Shown here: piece after piece, positions 28,401-41,799 of the stretch
Position numbering within the stretch: position 1 is the first letter of the stretch
Layout: each line of letters opens with the position of its first letter
Assembly: GCA_035041965.1 (NCBI GenBank)
Contig: JAPYMA010001343.1
Location: forward strand, 62,001 to 126,000
Reading direction: 5' to 3'
Source of the DNA: Anisakis pegreffii
Taxonomy: Eukaryota > Nematoda > Chromadorea > Rhabditida > Anisakidae
DNA: 64,000 bases
Notes under the pieces: generated by a model
What the model was told of the DNA's origin: nothing
Database searches by the model: none
Seen by the model: the letters and a program-made list of their open reading frames with translations, nothing else
Made by a program: the position numbers and the translations under genes

Positions 28401-30159
28401 TCTAATTACCTTAACCCGACCTATGATCGCAACTCTTTCCAATCGGACCGACTAGCCTCTTCGTAATCCCCGGTATCGGGCATTTTGCCCCCTCCTCTCA
28501 CCTAATGTCATTACTGTCGATTCGTTCGATTTCATTTTTGATCATCTTGTAGCTATTCCACGGTCGAGAGAAAATCAACTGATTAGAGGTAATCAATCGA
28601 CCATCTTTTCTGTTGCTTTCATTTATTTCCTGGATAACATCTACAAATTTGATAAGTTTTCATAGAGCTGACCGATTTAGGTGATTCTGAAAGATGTGTC
28701 GCATATCCTTGCTCTATCCACCTGTGTGTCACTGCCAAATGATACTCATTAGCCCACATTGTCGAGCAATATTCACCTGCATAGAGCATTTTGCTTATAT
28801 GCTCGTAGATTGGCATAAGTGTGCATTGGTGGACATGAGCAGGATTTATTGATCATCCATCGCTCAACAAATGTTGCGAAGAGGAGCGAAGGAGCCGAAT
28901 GATTTTGCACTGCAAGACTGCAAACCCTTGATAACACTAAACGAGGAGTACTACATTAAGATGTCGAATGCACGGGCAGTGATAACAAGCAGGCATACGC
29001 TCGTATTGCGTTGTAATTGCTCACTGAATGAGACCAGTAAAATACTTCGCAACGAAAATTAACGCAAATAAGAAGACGCACTCAAATAAGCTTTTATTCG
29101 TTCTTGCTTTCACACACAAACCAATCAATTAAACAATGAATTAAGACATATTGCTCAGAAGTATGACTGTGCTACAGTCACTCATCCGACAGGTTACAAT
29201 GCCAACTTTGTCTAGAACGAATAAATGAAGTCAGTTCGAATGACACCCAAACCAGAACCCGTTATGAGCACATCGTTGGGAGGAAAATGCGCTTTTCAAC
29301 AGCACGAAAATTGAATATGTGATCAAAAACATACGCATGCGAAGGGAAATTTCCTGCAGAAGCAAAACTGATTCATTCATTAGAAATTCGCTTCGTGAAC
29401 GGAAGGAAGCATGGCCGTTGAGCGTTGACTGCACTCGTAACTAAAGCCTAGCTACATTATGCTAATAAATTACATTCTGAATAGACTGATAAATCATTTG
29501 ATATATGGAATAAGTTTCGAAATGTTGTGCATTTTTAGCAGTGTAAAATTTGTTCTCTCCTCAAAAAAAGCTGAGTGCGTTGTTTGAACTGATGCTGAAA
29601 ATTAATCAGTGGAGTTGACTAGGGAATGATTAATAAGAAAAAATGGGAATAAATAGAAGGTGAATGCACTATTTAAATGTTCAAAATGCAAGGTGTTCCA
29701 ATTTTCAGAACTAAAAGATGACGAAACTTTTGCGAATGATTAAAGTAACGAACTTCAGAAAATGCTCGAATATAACGCTATCAGAAAATGCCAGTCTGCG
29801 GCTAAGCCTAACGTTGAAACTTGATGCAATTCGAAAATGCGACGTTATAATGAACGAGAGGAGATATTAACGTTATTATCATTAAACATTCGCATGCATT
29901 CTGTAGGATTACGATTGTGATGTAATAATCCCGAATAAAAGAATTTATGTTAGAATCGATCACTGACTGATCAATAATAAATACGATATCACAAATTAAT
30001 CATCATTTAAGCACAACAACATTCGTATCGAAATTATGTGACTAATGTGTGATTCACTGATTAAACATCGAAATAAACGTTATACTTTTCTTAGAACCAA
30101 ATACAAAATTTTGATTGGCTTAATTTAAAGTTAAAAGTTAATTTCCGATGGATGTTATT
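25493..30159. other. Stretch without a convincing gene
   Basis: About 4.7 kb between the large unidentified gene and the 3' end of mec-3. It contains an AT-rich microsatellite (26340-26415) and scattered ORFs of 60-113 codons on both strands without splice-flanked conserved segments. The longest (27256-27597, plus strand) is basic and compositionally odd; I see no evidence that it is real. Confidence 0.45.
26340..26415. repeat. TA/ATA-rich microsatellite
   Basis: Repeated TATATA words, with ACATACACATAAATAAATAT between them. This is simple-sequence DNA with no coding signal. Confidence 0.7.
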
Positions 30160-33100
30160 TCAAGAATGCGGTTCACTTTCATCGTCCGCATCTTGTCCGT
30201 TCTCAAACGGGAACGCCAGAAGTTGTTCGTGTGTTATGTTATTTGACGACGACGATGGTGAATGTGGTTCAGCGTCGATGATTCGATCGGAAACTGAAAA
30301 ATTATTCGACATTTCTTGAGAGTCATTTGAGTCTGAAATGAAATGAGAGTTCACATAAAAATTTTCAATTAGTCACAAAATAAGCGAAAAAATGCAAATA
30401 ACGACGAGCCACTCGAAAATGACGATGAAATTGTACGATTTCTACCATTCACCGTTATGTGCAATTGAAATCGGTGGAGGTATCAGCCCTCGTTGTTCAT
30501 AGTGTCGTAAATAATTGCACAAATGTTTCAAACGCCTCTCCTTACTTCGTCGATTTTGAAACCATACCTTAAAAGAGAATATTGTTGACGAATACGGAGG
30601 AAGTTTCAGCGCAAAGGATAATAAATTTATTGAAGTTTGTTTGAAAATTTTGCAAATGAATTTGAAAATCTCTTTGTATTTCGAATCAATAGTTTGATTT
30701 TCATGATAGAGTTTAAAGATGGAAACAACAACCTGAATAACTCTCATACTCAGACCGGTCTCAAGTGAAAGCTTCGCTCTGGCGTGTTTTGATGGTTTGG
30801 GCGTCGATGTGAAAATTCGATTCAACACGTCCAACTTGAACAAAATGAGAAAATGAATCGTTGTTAAATTATTCGGTTTCCTGTCATTCCCATCTATATT
30901 TGATAGGGGCATTGCGCAAAGACAGCGCAAATCAAGTCCGTTTATCTTGCGGTACAATTTCTTGCCATTTAGAAGGCTTATTCGAAAATGAGCACAACAG
31001 CGAAACGTTTGAATTCCATTTGAATCAAATCTCCTCTGGCTTGGCTTTCAAGAACAATTTCTTTACTCGTACCCTTCTCACTGTCACTAATTGCTCATTA
31101 AGGAGATACCAAATGCGTCATACCGAACCTTTTTTTAAGCTTCCCCACCTTAATTTCCATGCTGTTTTTGATGTGTAGAATAGAAATAATTTTAAATAAA
31201 GAAGTTTTTTTTGCAAACAAACTTGATTTTGTTTTATTGTCGTTCTGGGACCTCGACGCTTCAAAAATTTTCCCTCCTCACTGAAGTCATAACTGTACGC
31301 ATCAAACGAATAGTGTAGTAGATCTGATGGTGAATCGAGTTCCCTAAATTCATTGAAGAATTTTAACAAGAAATAATCTGTGGGGGGGGATGTTCTGGAA
31401 ACGATTCATATCCAAAAGCATAAAAATGATGATTAGAAAATAAACAAAATGCATTGAGTGATTCACATGCGTCACACTGTTTATCCACAATAGTAATAAC
31501 GAATCGAAGCATTGGTAAGCATAACGAACGAAACCTTGGATAGGAAGACGGTATGTGTTGAATATCTGACAGAACGCTCTCATCAGAAGTTATCGCAAAT
31601 TCATTGGATGATGATGCTAGCGACAAATCCAGTGCTGAAAACGAACATCCATACAATAATACGGAATGCTGAATTATAAATGAAAAACATGATAAGAACT
31701 ACTTTGTTTGCATCTTCTTTTGATCAGTTTAAACGGTTTCGAATCGATGATTGTGGAAAAAGTAATTCCCATTCTATGTTTAATGGCGAAGATGAACTCA
31801 TTTCCGATTTAGAAGACGAAACTTCGATTGTTCGTTTGAATGACCTAATGAGCTCGTAACAAATTCCCAAATGACTGATGGCTAGGAGTTATCAATTTTG
31901 AGCGGAAAGGGTGAAGGAGTGGAGGAAGAAAGAGATGTGCATTGATAATAACCGAAACTATGCAAGTAATGAGTTGCATGCTAAACAGTGAGCAATTCAG
32001 ATATTATATGTATTTGATAAAATTTGTTTGTAAACAAGCATGCGAAACACTTACAGAGTTGTTGATCCCGCATAGGAATGCAGTGGCTGTTGGGATTGAT
32101 ACTGCTCTCCACGATGCCATTTGTATGCGCTAAGCATGAAACCGCCTGACTTATGTCGTCCACAATAATTTGCTCACCTGGTGATAACTGCTTACCGCAT
32201 TGATAGCATCGATGACAAAATACGTGATAGACGATTCCAGTCTTAAAATAAAGCTGCCAGTCTAGAGCTATGGCATAAGCAAATAACTCTTAGGCATTCT
32301 CTCCTGGATTTTCGGTAAAATTTCAACGTTAACAAATCTTAATATTGAACGTTTCAAAAAAATTAACGCATTCTTTAAGATAATTGATCCTTTATTTCTT
32401 TGAATTTCTGCTTATTCCAGGGTCATGGAAGAAAAATAATTGCTTGAGATGGGGAGAATATATAATAGATCTATCATTTGGTGCATGCAAGTATCGCTTT
32501 AGCCTACGAGATCGTAGCTGCTAAAAAATGCGTTGCTGTATGACAAATTCATGCAATCATGAGTGATCCCTTTTGCCGATTTCTTTGAATCAAATCAGAT
32601 TAAGCGAATCTCCGAACAGGAAACGTTACGCAAACTGTTCAGCAGTTATAATTGAACACTTTCAGCTAGATTTCTTTACTTAAGAGAGAAAATTCATATG
32701 GTGAAATAGAATTCGTTTTGAATTCATTAATTCGCATTATTCATTACAGTTGATAAGAATTAAGTGGATATCACCATCAGCCTGTAGTCATGAAGTGATT
32801 TATTGATATCGGGGACAAATCAAAAATATAATCCGCAAGGATACTGTCAATACTTTCATTGATACTGTCGATCAATATGGATCTAAAGTGTCTAAATCAA
32901 CTTTCCAGTTGGCTTAAAGCATTAAATGGTATAATGCTGAATATATGTACAGTCCGCAAGGATACAGTCGTGTATGATATGATGGAACGATAGACATATT
33001 TCGGAAGATATCCACGGAGTGAAGGGTTAGTGCGTATTTGTGTTCGGAATATGAACTAATCTGTTCCCATGCGGGTACACCACTTGAGGCGAAAAATTTC

Positions 33101-35621
33101 CCTGCACCCACGAGGGGAATGATTCATCGGACATGGTCACGAGGGCCCTTCGCGAAGGTCTCTGAGAGAACCTTCGCATAGGCCTCACGGTCCCTTGTAG
33201 GCATTAATATGTATGCATTTGAGTGATTTTATTTCGATTTTTTAGCTAACAATTTGCCGAAAATGATCAATACCTTCAATTTATAAACCATATCGGTAGG
33301 AGAGATACCAAGTTTGCAACCAGCACACCTGAACGGACTACATTCCCTGCAAAAATAATCCTCAATCAGACAGCTATTTTGAAAAATATATCTTTGTGTT
33401 ATAGTCTTTGTGCAATATGTTATAGAATTTGAAGTGGGACATTTCAGTTGTACCGCTGAAGTTTTGAATTTCCTAATTATATTCAGCATCTAGAATATTA
33501 CGGAGACCTAGAACGTTGATGGTGAACGAAAAACTGTTTGAATGATAAATGAAGCAATGAGGCAAAGAATTCTTCGATGGTTTGGGGTTGGGGTGGGGAA
33601 AGCGAAATGGAGGAACAGAAGAAAAATTTTGTTGCGGAATGCGCAATTCTAGTTGAATGAGTGAAGTTGAATATCAGTAGAGAAGTATGAGCCAAAAAAA
33701 ACAATTAATTTTGAAATTTCCCAGCTTCCTTGTATACGCAACTGAATTCAACGGGTGGGATGAGTTGAACATGAAAAACCAACTTATAATAATGCATTTT
33801 GCAATAGACCTGCCCATCTTTTTCATAGCACTTTTCCATCAACGGTATCATACAAATACCGCATCGCAGACAGCCTTCATGATAAACTGATCCAGAAACC
33901 TTAACAGATGAATTTACATTTACTGTATCTTCCAAAACTGTTACAGGTGATGAATCTTTAGAGACGTTGCAAAATGTGACTGTTTGAACGGAGCGGAAAG
34001 TTTATCATTTTAGACGTCGTATGCATCGAAGAATTAAAAACACGGGGAAGTTCTTATCAACGAGATAAACAGAAAGTGATTGTAGCCCCATATGCGTCAC
34101 TGAATATGAGCACATACTACTGGGCAATTGTTTCCATAATGAATCATAATTCTGCTTCACATGAATTTCATTGCGAAAGTCTGCAAAGTTCGAAATCCAG
34201 TATGACTGCTCAGAACTACTATGAAGCCTGATCATATGCATCATACGATTGTTAATATTAATGAACAATAAAATGAACAATAATAAGTTTCCAAAGTAGT
34301 TTTTGTGTGAACTGAAAAACCTCGGAGCACAAAGCTCACTGCACTCTTAAAGTGACTCTTTGGAAACAGTGTCAAAAATCACGTTTGACGTGAACTACGG
34401 TCCTTTTTTACACGTGGTAGTACATTTTTTGCGAGGGTGGATATTCGCAAACTTCAGGTCCATTAAGAGATGAATAGTGGCCAGATCAATATAACAACCT
34501 TATCTTAGCAGCATCATCAAATCATTATCAAAATGTTCTCAAAAAGAATTCGAAATTTAGCAATCCAAACTTGAATTCTCCTCAAGCACCGCCAAGTAAT
34601 AAAAGCTGTCGATTCCGATTTTGCAGGTTTTCAAAAAATTTTGTGAGAGGTTCTTTGAAATAGTTTGTGTAGAAACGTTTAGACCGATTTTGCATTCATG
34701 GAAATACATTCACAAATGGAATCAATTTTGTGCGTCTTTTGAGTTGCATCAACTAACCTTGAGCAGATATTGGTCGTAAATTGGCAGTCTACATTGCCGA
34801 CACGTTCCCTGAAAGAGGTTTACGCTTGGAATTGCTGACAGTGAGAAGAATTCGTAGAGTTTAATAAATCGAAGAATATTAAAGAAAGCACAAAAGGTTG
34901 AAAGGAATGAATGATAAAATATAATAACATTCAGAAATACTCAATAAACCAGTTAAAACCTATTCAATGTGCATGGCAAGACCATACTGTCATGCGCGAC
35001 GAATTAACAATTTGCAGTCGGTTGACAAATTTAGTCAGGGCTTTTTTCGAAATAGTTGAGGATCAAAGGACACAGGAGCTGGTTATTTGTGAAGTTTAGG
35101 TGAATAGGAGCATGAATATCGGCTAGATCAGTGTGATCAATCGCATTCGCAACTTATCAGCATCATCAAACACTACCCGGATCCTCTCATAAATGAAGTC
35201 AAAATTGAGTAATCCAAAGATGTGAACTTCTCAAACAATGCCAAATGATAGAATTCTCAATTTGGGATTGGCAAACTCGTAATCAGGACGATGGAACAGA
35301 TCAAGTTCCTTTTAGCATTATATGATATTTTGCCTCCCGAATGATATCTAGGAGGAAAAGGCCTTGCAGAAATTCCCTGCAGCTTTCGTAGAAACAGGGT
35401 AACAGGTAAAACTGTTCTGCTAGATGAAATTATTTTAGTATGCAAGTTGAGCGTTGCTAAAAAAACGGTCACACTTGCAGATATGAGACTGAAGTTGGCT
35501 ATTGCTCATCGCTATAACTCATTTTCAAGATTACCTCATTTTCAGTGGAATCTGCTCCAATTGAAGCAACCACACGTCCGATAGCGTTTAGAAGAGGCTT
35601 TTGCTCTACGCTACAATCCAT
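30160..35621 (-). CDS. mec-3: MEC-3-type LIM-homeodomain transcription factor, complete
   Basis: In C. elegans MEC-3 acts with the POU protein UNC-86 to specify touch-receptor neurons. Ten exons (35535-35621, 34758-34808, 33784-33899, 33274-33346, 32055-32241, 31535-31634, 31223-31343, 30733-30834, 30453-30567, 30160-30332) total 1125 bases and stay in frame to TGA. LIM1, about residues 32-84, runs from CRQCRLPIYDQYLL to CKMHYY with YHEGC and CGIC between. LIM2 follows at once (CAGCKLGISPTDMVYKLK, then VYHVFCHRCYQCGKQL and CLAH). The homeodomain, about residues 237-296, begins RRGPRTTIKQNQ, continues STPKPSKHARAKL and ends VIQVWFQNRRSKERRLK. The tail HLCNYLRHYEQRGLIPPPI is the MEC-3-specific extension that separates it from LIN-11. 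The terminal exon is acidic and Ser-rich. All LIM zinc ligands are present. If the donor at 30453 is not used, a TAG at 30442 would end the protein just after that extension. Confidence 0.95.
33141..33186. repeat. GC-rich hairpin in a mec-3 intron
   Basis: GAGGGCCCTTCGCGAAGGT is followed by a short loop and then ACCTTCGCATAGGCCTC, which folds back on it. It lies in the intron between the two exons that share LIM2. It is a compact GC island in AT-rich sequence, and may be a decayed palindromic element or an RNA stem. Confidence 0.5.
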
Positions 35622-36336
35622 CAGGCATTAAAATGGTTGACAGTGCGCGAAACTGATGCGTTCGATCAACCAATTCAGTAGGTTTGGTGTGAAAGTCTGG
35701 CCTGGCAAAGGCGGGAGCATGGCGAGGCTAGCAGTTGCATATTGTAGTGTTGTTTGCTGGATACGGTAGCCGGTCCATCAACGCAGCATTGCGAATTCAC
35801 GGCTAACATGCTTGGCCATTAATGGCTAAACATGCGAACAGAGAGGCGGAGCGAGCATCTGTGCTCTCAGTAGTAGTAAGCTTCCTCTTAGCAAAAACCA
35901 GCTGTTGGTTGATCTCGAAACGCTGAGGTTGGTAGCAGATGACAAATAGATGTTATGACGTATCGTATCTATTCGAGACTTATGACGATGACACCAGTAA
36001 TGGATTATCATCACTGATCATCCATTCATCACAAACGATCGATCACATCATCATTAATCTATGAATGTGATTTTGTGCATGCGTCACATATCTGTCTCTT
36101 TATTGACTATATTCAACGAATGATATGTCTCAAATGAACACATATCATTATTAATGTATTTATAGCGTATCAATCATTCACTCGTGCAATCATTTTATAC
36201 AAACAATTCACTCATTTGTTTCACCTTATGTTCAGAATAAATCAATGCCTAATCACACACACACATAATTTCATACACACACACATATACAAGCGAGCAA
36301 GCAACTTGATGAGCATATCGTTTTCATAATTGAGAC

Positions 36337-36344
36337 GCATAATT
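36337..36344. promoter_or_regulatory. GCATAATT motif upstream of mec-3
   Basis: GCATAATT, a core of Brn3-class POU binding sites, lies about 0.7 kb upstream of the mec-3 start codon. In C. elegans the mec-3 promoter is controlled by UNC-86, a Brn3-class POU protein, alone and with MEC-3. That this site is used here is an inference from position and sequence. Confidence 0.35.
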
Positions 36345-38144
36345 GCTGCTGTGAAATAATATTCGTATCTCACTTATAAGTTGATCTATTTATTTTCCTA
36401 ATCATAAGATGAGATTGATCGAATGTCCTTCTGTTACCACCAAATATTACTTTCCTTGCTTCTAGATGTCGCCATTCCAACTTGCAATCAGTCGGCTATG
36501 GGATTGGTGGTGTCCGAGTTTCACACTCTTAGGAAGCTGTTTTATTCCGCTGTATTGTTTCAATTGAGCCATTCTATTCTATTCTACACAATAATTTCTG
36601 GTTGCATCCTGTTCCGGCCCAGCAAAATTCTGAAGTTGTTCTGTTGTGTCATGCGGTTAAGTTGCTTCGTTCTGCTCTCGTATCGCAGATTCTAGAGGTG
36701 TTCTTTTCGATTCTGGTAGAGAAGAGCACAGGTAGAACAGTCAGAGAACAGCGTGACTGGAACAAGGAACTTGTCACTAGAAGGAACCTGACCTGAGAAG
36801 AGTAGCCTCTCTTGAATTAGGTTTTGATCGTTCATTTAGCAAAATTCATTCATGCTAAAGAAAAGATGCGAATCAACGAGTGAACTGATCAGCAAGACTT
36901 TCTGACGTCAGAAGACAAATTCGACTGTCGGAAATTAAAGGAAACGAAAATATCAGAAAACGATTCATTCAATATGATTTCTTATTCATTGTTTCAACAG
37001 ATAATTAATGTTATTTGATTTATGTATTTGCATCAGTTCATAATGAATTCATAGCAAAAGTCGTTATAAATAGAACGTTCGCGACAGTTAAGCTGTGATT
37101 GATCAAAACTCATAATAAATCTTTGTGGAAATGTTCGAAAAAAATTGATGATTAATTGTGATTGTATTGTCAAACTACGAATGGACAAGCAAATTGGCCA
37201 ATATTTCCCAGTTCGAACATAAAAATGTTTTACATAAACGTATGTAATTGTTTATATTCAGTGTGCGTTTAATGCAATAGATATGCTATATTGTTGCATA
37301 TTTAATAAAGCCGAATGAACAGTGTGAATTATCAGCACAAAGATAAACTTATTGCAATGCATTTACGATTAGCACGCATCAATAATGTCATGCCTTGTGT
37401 CCTAAGCTCTTGTTCTTTGCACAATTCGTTACTCTGATGAAAGCAGTTGGTTTCATTTCTGCATCAAATTTTATACGCAACTCGTTTCGTAGGATTCATT
37501 TTTCTTGGATTAGCTGCTGGAAATTCAAAGTTTCAGACGTGAAATGCCAGTTTCTGGGAATCCTTATTCTTATGAGTATTCCTAAATGCAAGTCTAAGAA
37601 CGTAATGTGCAAAATTTGAATGAAGTTGGGATTGAAACGTAGTTTTGGCTTGATAGTTTAGGGAATTTTAACGATGAATCGATCGATCTCTTGACTGATG
37701 GAAAGAACCGTTGAGACGAATAGCACGAGCAACAGATGGAATAAGAGCCGGATTTGTTCAGAAAAATACCTCATTCATAGGAACGAGCCTCTGAAATTTC
37801 AGTCTTATCATGCCTCGATCAAAATATCACATCTCAAAGAATTGTTAATGTGTTCATCATTTCATACACACAATTTCCTCAACTCTCCAATAGCTAGTTG
37901 TTAATAACTTGATCATCATGCATACAACATCGAATAGTACGGTGCAGTTATGCTGCTATAACTGTAACTGAAGATACGTGTCGTCACCAGCATGCTAACT
38001 GACGTGAAATAAATCTTGTAAAATAAGTGCACTGAGTTACATGGACGAGCTTTTCAAAGGTATGCATGCCAACAAACGCTTTTAATAATGAACCGGATTG
38101 AATGACGGTATTCTTAGGATCAACTCGTATTGTTTCCCAATTAA

Positions 38145-38154
38145 ATGCATAATT
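38145..38154. promoter_or_regulatory. ATGCATAATT motif upstream of mec-3
   Basis: ATGCATAATT is a fuller match to the Brn3/UNC-86 consensus than the proximal copy. It lies about 2.5 kb upstream of the mec-3 start, in a stretch without another recognised gene. Function is inferred only. Confidence 0.3.
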
Positions 38155-39094
38155 CCAACTAGACTGTGCAGAAATGATAACTAAAAAGAATTTGTTGATG
38201 TGCTATTTTTTGTGTTATTACACTGGACAACTTACACTGCACATTGGTTAGCACTGCTATTTCTGTATGCATTTTTGGTAAAGCAGTTGTTTGATTGCTT
38301 TCTGATTCTGACGAGTAACTGGATTATCATTTGATGTTGAATATCCTTTTTACAGTTTTAATAGCACAGGTGATCAATCGGATTATGATATGCTCGCATA
38401 AGACGTTCTTCGTTCTCACAAACTCATACAATCAGACGAGTCATCAACTGAGTAAATGTGCAGATTTTTCAGTGAGACGTTATCAGCAAAATTATAGATG
38501 AATCAAAACTTGCACACATAAAAGTATGGAGGAACCTGGTGTGAGTTTAGAAAACAATGCAGATTGAGGAAGCATATATTATATGGAAAACTTTCAGTAT
38601 GTTCCGATATATAGGTCAGTGTAACTTGAGCAATGACTGTGCTAAACGACCATATTCAGAGGTGAAGAGTGTTATTTACGAGAATATGAAACATACGGTT
38701 TGATTTATTGTTAGCAACTCAAATATTATACTGCTTGAATCCTTGATCAGTTTTTGACAGAGTTATGTAGCAGCTCAAGCCACTGAACTAAACTTCCGTT
38801 GAAATATCAAATGTTTCAAGCTATTGGATGCTGACTTGAATTCATGCGATGTGAGAATATACCTGTGGATTACCTTCCTAATCCTAATTCATGTAGCGCA
38901 GAGAACAGTTTCGAAAATCATCAACAGTCTCAAAGCAGCGATTCATTTGATTAGTGCATCTCCATGCTGGCAATGAACTCAGTGGAGATACTTCCAAACA
39001 TTTCATCAACATTGTATTGCAAAAGTACACAGTAATCTTTATTGATCAGCAAACGAATCATGCTGCTTCAGTCATAGTTCAAATCCAGTCGGGT

Positions 39095-39289
39095 ATGATT
39101 GAGGCATTGTCCTGAGTGTGTATATTTTGCCCGCATTCATCTACGGACAACAAATAATTCTGTACTATTGAAGAAAACCAGTGCAAGAAACAACACAGCC
39201 AATGGTATTCCAGTGCAGAGTGGTGGAATATGACACTCAATACCACAGAAAACTGACGAGACACAAAAGTTGAACGTTCTCTCGAAATC
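39095..39289 (-). CDS. Candidate terminal exon with Cys-rich segment and membrane helix
   Basis: After the acceptor GATTTCAG an open segment reads DFERTFNFCVSSVFCGIECH, then IPPLCTG, then a hydrophobic run IPLAVLFLALVFFNSTELFV, ending VVRR and a stop. A Cys-rich stretch followed by one membrane helix and a very short basic tail looks like the end of a type I or GPI-linked protein. Upstream exons were not found; it could be the last exon of the minus-strand gene at 42536-43520, with the intervening repeat block inside an intron. End positions are approximate. Confidence 0.4.
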
Positions 39290-40203
39290 ATCTGAAATCG
39301 TTCGAACATTTTACCAGTAGCGATTTGGTTCTTCCGAATGCATCACACCACTTCTCTTTGAATTATTTAGTGAACTTTAATGTTACAAACAATGGTGTAC
39401 TGAATAGCATGATAGAATGAGTACTTTTTTTGGACCCAACTAACCATTCCGGTTTATTTACATTGACCAATTGTGGTGAAAGTGATCAATGAAAAGTGAT
39501 CCTAAAAAGTATTCCTAGCAATTGCCGTTATGAGCGCTGCCCTTATCAGTGTATTATTTTGATTGTTTTAATCCTTGGTGAATACTATCGCTACTTTTAA
39601 AATAGTTATTTGCATCGTTATTGCTGTTTTGAGTGTTCATAATAATGCAGTTGCAACATCATAAGGGATAATTCTTACTTTTACTCTCACAGTTGATACA
39701 ATTTTAATTTTACGCATCATTGTCATGATAATTTTCAGCAATATTTCTTCCTTAATGCTTGAATTCGGTGTTTTGGTCTCGTGGCACGCCTGCTCATCGT
39801 CTGTTCTATGATGTTCTCAGCCGTAATATTCAATTGGAAATGCGATTTTATTCATCACCAACGAGCAGTGCAAGATTCACTTACTCATTCACTCGCAAAC
39901 ACACCTATCAGCTCTTGTCATGCCATCATTTGTTAGGTAAATACTAAATGTGAATTAATATGGATAGTGGAAGTAGGTGGAAATAATAACATAAACACAT
40001 AAACGCAAATAAATATATGCTTGTATTTATTGACGATGTACATATACAATAGTTACCATATGGTCCTATGATGAAGAGGACGTTGATAAATAGTGATTGA
40101 AACTGAGAGAGTGTGATTTGGATCATAAAATATCACATAGTAGTGAGTGAGACTTAATTAATTATTCAGGTTTGACAACGTTAAACGAACGAACACGCAA
40201 CCA

Positions 40204-40302
40204 ATGAACGTCGACACTCGTCCTTCGTTGACGCTTTTACTGACAATCGCCATTATATCATCAACTACATCTGCTCATCACTCTCGACTTATTGTTGATT
40301 AG
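40204..40302 (+). CDS. Short signal-peptide ORF, copy A
   Basis: A splice acceptor (AATTATTCAG, ending at 40168) is followed by a 35-base leader and this 32-codon ORF, MNVDTRPSLTLLLTIAII and then SSTTSAHHSRLIVD. It has the form of a signal peptide with a plausible cut after TSA, leaving eight residues (HHSRLIVD). The same ORF, ending at the same place, occurs in copies B and C. No good donor was found before the stop, so it may be a tiny secreted peptide gene or the first exon of a decayed larger gene. Confidence 0.45.
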   Translation: MNVDTRPSLTLLLTIAIISSTTSAHHSRLIVD

Positions 40303-41799
40303 TTCAGAGTATAATCACCATTATCAACTATGCACGATTACGAGCCAGCAGCTTTCAGTGCTATTCCAAATCCGATGAAGATGAGGAATCTTACCTCGAA
40401 AGGGTCTCGGCTAATCAGAAGGAAGACTAAAGAAATTCCAAACCGCAATATTGTGATAAGAAATTTTCCTTGTACACAATGGAGAGACCTGAATGGGGAA
40501 ATCAAGAGAGCAAAATCGGTTGCCAACGATGATAGTGACCTTATTGGTGACCATTTATCATCCATAAAACTCATAAAACTGATCAGTTCCTTAATTTTCT
40601 GTCACCTCTCATCGTTACATTAGTGGACCCCATACAGTTTTGCCTGCAAAACTCTACTGTTTTCACAAGACCGCCTTTCGGGTATGAAATTTCTACTTTG
40701 AATATTGAATGAATACCCAAATTTTAGACACACTGAAATACAAAATGTTCGTTTCCAAATCAACTGAACTGCCCAGAGCAAGTTGCAAAAGCATCATGAA
40801 CATTGAAATTATCATGAACGTTCAAGGGAGCAAATCATTAGAATCTGTTCATTAACTTACTGAACTTATTAACTTTGAACATTTTAACTTTAAAATTTTT
40901 TCAATTTACCGTCAGTTGACGCCATCCTTCGACGATGTTTACCAACTTCTTTAATTGAAACCAAAATTCACGAAGCAGAAGTTTGCTCATACTCTTGCAG
41001 TCATCGGATTCATCGTTTTTGTTGGAGAACACTGTGATAACAAATTTTAATCAGTCACTTTTCATGATGACCGTACGGAAGGATTGGTTCATTTTGAACA
41101 CTGACATGATAGGTTTACCGCTTATCGTCTTTGTGAGTATACTTTTATTACGATTCTAAACACTTCGTACACCAGACAAGCATCGAACTCTTATCACCTA
41201 TCTAATCACAAATACCCATTTTCCTGTATTAACATCTCAGCAAACTGACTTATATAACCGATTTCTCCATCAGTTTACTTCCACATCGTTCATCAATTGC
41301 TTAAAATTGCTCAATTTATCCAGCTATTCAAGGTTTGCTGTCCCATTTCACAAAATTTACAAATTTTCTCTTCGAGAGTCATTCATTTGTTCACAGCACA
41401 TCTCCATAACGCCGTGCACTAGGAGCATTGTACAGAAGAATCTCCTGTGCAGTCGATCCGAGAGTTCAACAAAAGTCAGCATTCTTCGTAGAAATTCGAC
41501 CACACTTTGTGGATTGATCTAGGGCTCTAAACCCTTTCCTAGAGACGACTGCGTCACTCACATCGTACTGTGAATCACGAACGATTACCAAATGATAATC
41601 ACGTAATTTCTTACCAATGATCAAGTAATCAAATAATGATAATCAACTAATTTCTTCTGCAAGTGATCCTCTGATTTATAAAATCATTACGAGATAATGA
41701 TCATTTGAGAAATGCAAATGACTCTTTGAAGCTTCATCATGGACGACAATTCTAATAACCATTACTTTGCAGTTATTCGATCTTGAAGCATCGAACAGA

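Larger units (their letters stand above)
35622..39078. other. Upstream region of mec-3, no gene recognised
   Basis: About 3.5 kb with no splice-flanked coding segment that I could defend. It contains the two GCATAATT motifs listed separately, a short CA run near 36255-36285, and a GC-richer patch at 35690-35840 that may be old repeat DNA. It probably includes the mec-3 promoter. Confidence 0.45.

Noticed and set aside
40338..40623. ORFs on both strands in block A
   Set aside because: Not open in the matching positions of blocks B and C; frames differ by indels.
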